A stretch of 64,000 nt of DNA from Pseudomonas grimontii (lineage in GTDB: Bacteria; Pseudomonadota; Gammaproteobacteria; Pseudomonadales; Pseudomonadaceae), in contig NZ_VFES01000015.1 in NCBI RefSeq assembly GCF_007858185.1, forward strand, positions 1-64,000, in the 5' to 3' direction. Below the pieces are notes generated by a model. The model was given only the letters and a program-made list of their open reading frames with translations, searched no databases and was not told the DNA's origin. Both the position numbers and the translations under genes were made by a program. Numbering within the stretch: the first letter of the stretch is position 1; every line of letters begins with the position of its first letter. Below are positions 60,079-64,000 of the stretch, in pieces.

Positions 60079-61146
60079 ATGGCGCTTAACGACCAATCGA
60101 CCCAGATTCGCCCAGGCGAAGAACTTGATGCCAACCTGATCGATCCCTACCTCAAGGCCCATATCCCGGGCCTGAGCGGCACCCCCACGATCAGCCAGTT
60201 CCCCGGTGGCGCATCCAACCTCACCTACCTGCTGGAATACCCCGGCCAGGAATTCGTGCTGCGCCGCCCGCCCTTTGGCCACAAAGCCAAGTCCGCCCAC
60301 GACATGGGCCGCGAATACCGCATTCTCAACCAACTCAAGGACGGCTTCCCGTACTGCCCCAAGGCCTATGTACACTGCACCGACGCGTCGGTGATCGGCG
60401 CTGAATTCTATGTGATGGAACGGGTCAACGGCATTATCCTGCGCTCCGACCTGCCGACCGAGCTGGGCCTGGACGCGACCCAGACCGAGGCACTGTGCAA
60501 AAGCTTTATCGACAAGTTCGTCGAACTGCACCAGGTCGACTACAGGGCCTGCGGCCTGGCCGACCTGGGCAAGCCTGAAGGTTATGTGGCACGCCAGATC
60601 GGAGGCTGGAGCGATCGCTATGAAAAAGCCCTGACTCCCGATGCCCCCAAATGGGAGGCCGTCCGCGCCTGGCTCAACGACAAAATGCCCGCCGACCACC
60701 CTACGTCGAGCATCGTGCACAACGACTACCGCTTCGATAACGTGATCCTCGACCCGCACAACCCGATGCAGATTATCGGCGTGCTTGACTGGGAACTGAC
60801 CACCCTCGGCGACCCGTTGATGGACCTGGGCAACACCCTCGCCTACTGGATCGAAGCCGGCGACCCGGCGCCGGTGCAACTGATGCGCCGCCAGCCGAGC
60901 AATGCCCCCGGCATGCTCACCCGCCGCGAGTTCGTCGACTACTACGCCGAACGTGCCGGGATCCAGATCGACAATTTCGACTTCTACTACACCTACGGCC
61001 TGTTCCGCCTGGCCGGCATCGTGCAGCAGATCTACTACCGCTTCTTCCACGGCCAGACCCAGGACAAACGCTTTGCGCAGTTCATCCAAATGAACAAGCT
61101 GCTGGAGCAGATGAGCCTGAATGTCATCGGTAAATCAGCCCTCTAA
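60079..61146 (+). CDS. APH-like phosphotransferase (ACAD10-type)
   Basis: The 355-residue protein has a kinase fold of the aminoglycoside-phosphotransferase family: GGASNLTYLLEYPGQEFVLR, catalytic HNDYRFDNVILD and metal-site IGVLDWELTTLGDPLMDLGN. The similarity is closest to the phosphotransferase linked to acyl-CoA dehydrogenases in fatty-acid breakdown, which acts on 4-hydroxyacyl-CoA. It should not be read as an antibiotic-resistance gene. AGAAGGG precedes the ATG. The SDR gene starts 11 bp after its stop. Confidence 0.85.
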   Translation: MALNDQSTQIRPGEELDANLIDPYLKAHIPGLSGTPTISQFPGGASNLTYLLEYPGQEFVLRRPPFGHKAKSAHDMGREYRILNQLKDGFPYCPKAYVHCTDASVIGAEFYVMERVNGIILRSDLPTELGLDATQTEALCKSFIDKFVELHQVDYRACGLADLGKPEGYVARQIGGWSDRYEKALTPDAPKWEAVRAWLNDKMPADHPTSSIVHNDYRFDNVILDPHNPMQIIGVLDWELTTLGDPLMDLGNTLAYWIEAGDPAPVQLMRRQPSNAPGMLTRREFVDYYAERAGIQIDNFDFYYTYGLFRLAGIVQQIYYRFFHGQTQDKRFAQFIQMNKLLEQMSLNVIGKSAL

Positions 61147-61156
61147 GGAATCGCTA

Positions 61157-61924
61157 ATGTCCAAGACCCACCTGTTCGACCTCGACGGCAAGATTGCTTT
61201 TGTGTCCGGCGCCAGCCGTGGCATCGGCGAAGCCATCGCCAAGTTACTGGCCCAGCAAGGCGCCCATGTGATCGTCTCGAGCCGCAAGCTCGAAGGCTGC
61301 CAGCACGTGGCGGATGCCATCATCGCCGACGGCGGCAAGGCCACGGCGGTTGCCTGCCATATCGGTGAAATGGAGCAGATCACCCAGGTGTTCGCCGGGA
61401 TTCGCGAGCAGTTCGGCCGCCTGGACATCCTGGTCAACAATGCCGCGACCAACCCGCAGTTCTGCAACGTACTGGACACCGACCTCGGCGCCTTCCAGAA
61501 GACCGTTGACGTGAACATTCGCGGCTACTTCTTCATGTCGGTGGAAGCCGGCAAGCTGATGCGTGAGAACGGCGGCGGCAGCATCATCAACGTGGCGTCG
61601 ATCAACGGCATATCGCCGGGGGTGTTCCAGGGCATCTACTCGGTGACCAAGGCCGCCGTGATCAACATGACCAAGGTGTTTGCCAAGGAATGCGCCGAGT
61701 TCGGCATCCGCTGTAACGCCCTGCTGCCGGGCCTGACCGACACCAAGTTCGCCTCGGCGCTGGTGAAAAACGATGCGATCCTGAAAATGGCCCTGGCGCA
61801 GATCCCACTCAAGCGCGTCGCCGACCCGAGCGAGATGGCCGGTGCGGTGCTGTACCTGGCCAGCGATGCGTCGAGCTACACCACCGGTGTGTCGCTGAAT
61901 GTGGATGGCGGCTTCCTGTCCTGA
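61157..61924 (+). CDS. Short-chain dehydrogenase/reductase
   Basis: The protein is 255 residues from ATG 61157, with TAAGGAA before it. Motifs are SGASRGIGEAIAK, NNAATNP and YSVTKAAVINMTKVFAKE. It forms an operon with the APH-like kinase, so both may act on one hydroxy acid or hydroxyacyl-CoA. The product is not known. Confidence 0.88.
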   Translation: MSKTHLFDLDGKIAFVSGASRGIGEAIAKLLAQQGAHVIVSSRKLEGCQHVADAIIADGGKATAVACHIGEMEQITQVFAGIREQFGRLDILVNNAATNPQFCNVLDTDLGAFQKTVDVNIRGYFFMSVEAGKLMRENGGGSIINVASINGISPGVFQGIYSVTKAAVINMTKVFAKECAEFGIRCNALLPGLTDTKFASALVKNDAILKMALAQIPLKRVADPSEMAGAVLYLASDASSYTTGVSLNVDGGFLS

Positions 61925-61941
61925 GTGCACCTGGGTTTCTA

Positions 61942-61977
61942 CAGATCGATTTACGCGTAACCTTGACGCAGATCGAT
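61942..61977. promoter_or_regulatory. Direct repeat CAGATCGAT with palindrome
   Basis: CAGATCGAT occurs at 61942-61950 and 61969-61977, a 27-bp period; the second copy extends to the palindrome CAGATCGATCTG. TTACGCGTAA (61951-61960) lies between them. They end 17 bp before the MocR ATG. MocR proteins often use direct repeats, so autoregulation is plausible. Confidence 0.45.
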
Positions 61978-61994
61978 CTGTCTCAGGATGCAAC

Positions 61995-63428
61995 ATGGAA
62001 CTCCACATCGTCATCAACGGGCGCAAGGACCTGGCTGCCCAGCTGTATCAGCAGTTGCGCGAAGCCATCGCCACCGGGCGCCTCTCGGCGGGCGCGCAAC
62101 TGCCACCCAGCCGCCTGCTGGCCGAGCAACTGGGCGTATCGCGCAAGACCGTGTCCGACACCTACGCCACGTTGACCTATGAAGGCCTGCTGGTGGGCAA
62201 GATTGGCCGTGGCACTTTCGTCAACGCGTGGGCGCCACAGCCGAATCGCGTGCAAACCGCCACCGACCTGGCCTGCGCCGCCAACCTGGCGAAATGGCAG
62301 GCGCTGCCCTCGCCCATGCACCACCCCACACGCGACACCACGTTGCGCTACGAATTTATCGGCGGCGCCACCAGCCGCAACCAGTTCCCCCAGGATGAAT
62401 GGCGGCGCTGCACCCAGGACGCGCTGCGGCGCATCGCCCAGAACAGCGGGTTCTACAGCCAGCCCGAAGGGTTGGCGGCACTGCGCAGTGCCATCGCCGG
62501 GCATATCGCGTTTTCCCGTGGGGTCAAATGCCGCGACAGCGACATCGTGGTCACCAACGGCGCGCAACAGGCCTTGGATCTCATCGCCCGTGTGGTGCTG
62601 GAACCCGGCAGCATCGTCGCCATGGAAGACCCCGGCTACAGCCCCGCGCGCCACTTGTTCACGGCGATGGGGGCCTTGGTCATCGGTGTTCCCGTCGATG
62701 AGCAAGGCATCCAGGTCGATCTGATCCCCGATGGCGCACGGCTGATCTACGTCACGCCCTCCCACCAGTTCCCCCTCGGCATGCCCATGAGCCTGCCACG
62801 TCGAGAAGCACTGCTGGCGCGCGCCTTCGCGCTGGGCGCGATCATCATCGAGGACGACTACGACAGCGAGTTCCGCTACGAAGGCCGCCCCACCGATTCC
62901 CTGCAAAGCATGGACAGCCGTGGCGTGGTCACCTACGTCGGCACCTTCTCCAAAACCCTGCTGCCCGAGCTGCGCCTGGGCTATGCGGTGCTGCCACCGG
63001 CGATTTACGGCGCGGTGCTCAAGGCCAAGCAATTGACCGACCAGCACAGCTCCACGTTACCGCAATGGGCGCTGGCCAAGTTCATCAGCGAAGGCTATTT
63101 GCTCAAGCATATTCGCCGCTGCCACACCGTGTACGCCGGGCGCCGCGAGCGCATTTTGCAGCGCCTGGCGGCAGACCTGTCGCCGTGGTTCGAAGCGGTG
63201 CCCACCGTGGCCGGGTTCCATATGGCAGCGTTGTGCAAAGTACCGGTGAATATCCCGCTGCTGATGGAATTGGCGCGCCAGGTGGAAGTCGGCCTGTACC
63301 CGCTGGACGTGTTCTTCCACGACACGCCGGTGCGCCCGGGCCTGATCATCGGGTTTGGGGCCATCGAGACCCTCGACATAGACCCGGCGCTGGACAAGGT
63401 GCGCGATATTCTCCAGCAGATTGGCTAA
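61995..63428 (+). CDS. MocR/PdxR-type regulator (GntR-aminotransferase fusion)
   Basis: The 477-residue protein has a GntR helix-turn-helix (LPPSRLLAEQLGVSRKTVSD) and an aminotransferase-like domain with the PLP lysine in YVGTFSKTLLPELRLGYAV. It binds a PLP adduct or amino compound. ATG 61995 begins the arm before the HTH. Its target is not in the divergent direction here; it may control itself or the SDR/kinase operon, or a distant gene. Confidence 0.87.
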   Translation: MELHIVINGRKDLAAQLYQQLREAIATGRLSAGAQLPPSRLLAEQLGVSRKTVSDTYATLTYEGLLVGKIGRGTFVNAWAPQPNRVQTATDLACAANLAKWQALPSPMHHPTRDTTLRYEFIGGATSRNQFPQDEWRRCTQDALRRIAQNSGFYSQPEGLAALRSAIAGHIAFSRGVKCRDSDIVVTNGAQQALDLIARVVLEPGSIVAMEDPGYSPARHLFTAMGALVIGVPVDEQGIQVDLIPDGARLIYVTPSHQFPLGMPMSLPRREALLARAFALGAIIIEDDYDSEFRYEGRPTDSLQSMDSRGVVTYVGTFSKTLLPELRLGYAVLPPAIYGAVLKAKQLTDQHSSTLPQWALAKFISEGYLLKHIRRCHTVYAGRRERILQRLAADLSPWFEAVPTVAGFHMAALCKVPVNIPLLMELARQVEVGLYPLDVFFHDTPVRPGLIIGFGAIETLDIDPALDKVRDILQQIG

Positions 63429-63527
63429 GGGGGGGCCAGCGGATTGGTCATTGGTCGCTCCCGAGCCTCAGCGCCGTTGCCCACGAGCCCCTGTACAACC
63501 ACGAACAGGTACTGACCCCTCTTCCAC

Positions 63528-63585
63528 AATAATCAGCCGCCCCCCCAATCAAAAATGCGGCCGGGGGCTGCCCCCCTCCCACAGT
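63528..63585. repeat. REP remnant
   Basis: GGGGCTGCCCCCCTCCCACA with imperfect flanks is a degraded REP core in the 179-bp gap 63429-63607 after the MocR gene. No partner arm is clear. Confidence 0.6.
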
Positions 63586-63607
63586 TTTAACTGCGTTGGG
63601 TCAGCGG

Positions 63608-64000
63608 CTATGGGCGTTTGAATATGCGGCGCAGCGCTTCAATCTTTGGGCGGCATGCACACCCTTCAAGGTGATCATTGACCATCCCCATCGCCTGCAT
63701 CAACGCATACATCGTGGTCGGCCCCACGAACGTCCAGCCACGTTTCTTCAAGGCTTTGGATAACCGCACCGAGGCCGGTGAAGTGGGATTGCCCGTCCAG
63801 TAAGCCAGGTCCACCGCTGCCGGGCGCTCTTCAGGGCCGGGTTCGAACGCCCACAACCACTGCGCCAGCGAGCCGGTCTCAGCCACCAGCTCACACGCCC
63901 GGCGCGCATTGTTGATGGTGGACACAACCTTCGCCCGATTACGCACGATGCCCGGGTCCTGCATCAACCGCGCGACGTCCGCCTCGCCGTACTGCGCCAC
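63608..64000 (-). CDS. tag: DNA-3-methyladenine glycosylase I, 3' part
   Basis: The visible 130 residues are the C-terminal two-thirds of Tag; the start lies beyond the window. GWTFVGPTTMYALMQAMGMV and NDHLEGCACR match the Tag zinc site (His and two Cys). The protein excises 3-methyladenine from alkylated DNA. No fault is seen in the part present. Confidence 0.93.
   Translation of the reverse strand: MAQYGEADVARLMQDPGIVRNRAKVVSTINNARRACELVAETGSLAQWLWAFEPGPEERPAAVDLAYWTGNPTSPASVRLSKALKKRGWTFVGPTTMYALMQAMGMVNDHLEGCACRPKIEALRRIFKRP

Noticed and set aside
60079..61146. Aminoglycoside resistance gene
   Set aside because: The kinase fold is shared, but motifs and operon with an SDR point to the hydroxyacyl/ACAD10-type group.

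Overview
The window looks like chromosome from a Pseudomonas of the P. fluorescens lineage. Three things suggest this: the high GC content, the REP/REPIN families scattered between genes (cores of the type GTGGGAGGGGGCTTGCCCCC and GTGGCGAGCGGGCTTGCCCC), and gene blocks that match Pseudomonas, such as the itaconate locus, ampR-ampC, an Anr box before a universal stress gene, and acnB. No phage, integrase, CRISPR array, rRNA or tRNA gene was seen. I ran no database search; all names come from motifs and family recognition.

Layout. Positions 1-745 hold a tandem array of 129/130-bp palindromic units that runs into the 3' end of a nucleotidyltransferase/P-loop kinase pair (714-1987). Positions 2145-34000 are mostly accessory metabolism and transport, built as regulator/target pairs: a DUF2231 protein with a sorbosone-type dehydrogenase lipoprotein; LysR with EamA; a MarR-GNAT fusion; an ExuT-like MFS; a ProP-like MFS; a GAF protein; AraC with a hydrolase and MFS; SDR with HxlR; a CHASE4-PAS-GGDEF-EAL protein; AraC with an Fsr-like MFS; a GGDEF protein; MAPEG and DUF2834; XRE and an amidase; a RidA protein with an internal gap; SMP-30; a SnoaL-like protein; MocR with EamA; YceI; a thioesterase; a dienelactone-hydrolase-like protein; and ampR with ampC.

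Positions 34433-44631 form the itaconate (rip-type) locus: a TRAP transporter, ccl, ict, a PrpD-like gene, an acyl-CoA dehydrogenase and ich, with a divergent LysR gene. Together they would import a C4/C5 dicarboxylate, activate it to a CoA thioester, hydrate itaconyl-CoA to citramalyl-CoA and cleave that to acetyl-CoA and pyruvate. The divergent promoter region of this locus is filled by a second palindromic repeat array related to the one at position 1.

Positions 44665-57000 are more core-like: a GFA protein, an RstAB-like two-component system, an MFS protein, miaE, a universal stress protein under a perfect Anr box, a DUF1289 protein, acnB behind a long structured leader, a SulP transporter and an HAAAP permease. 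Positions 57200-58860 are an AT-richer pocket of small secreted or unknown proteins. The window closes with a D-2-hydroxyacid dehydrogenase, an APH-like kinase with an SDR, a second MocR regulator and the 3' part of tag.

The most unusual signals are: the nested RNA fold before acnB; the two related palindromic arrays with their shared tail; perfect 33-bp inverted repeats bracketing ampR-ampC; a sequence box shared by three unlinked metabolic promoters; and an apparent internal deletion in the RidA-family gene.
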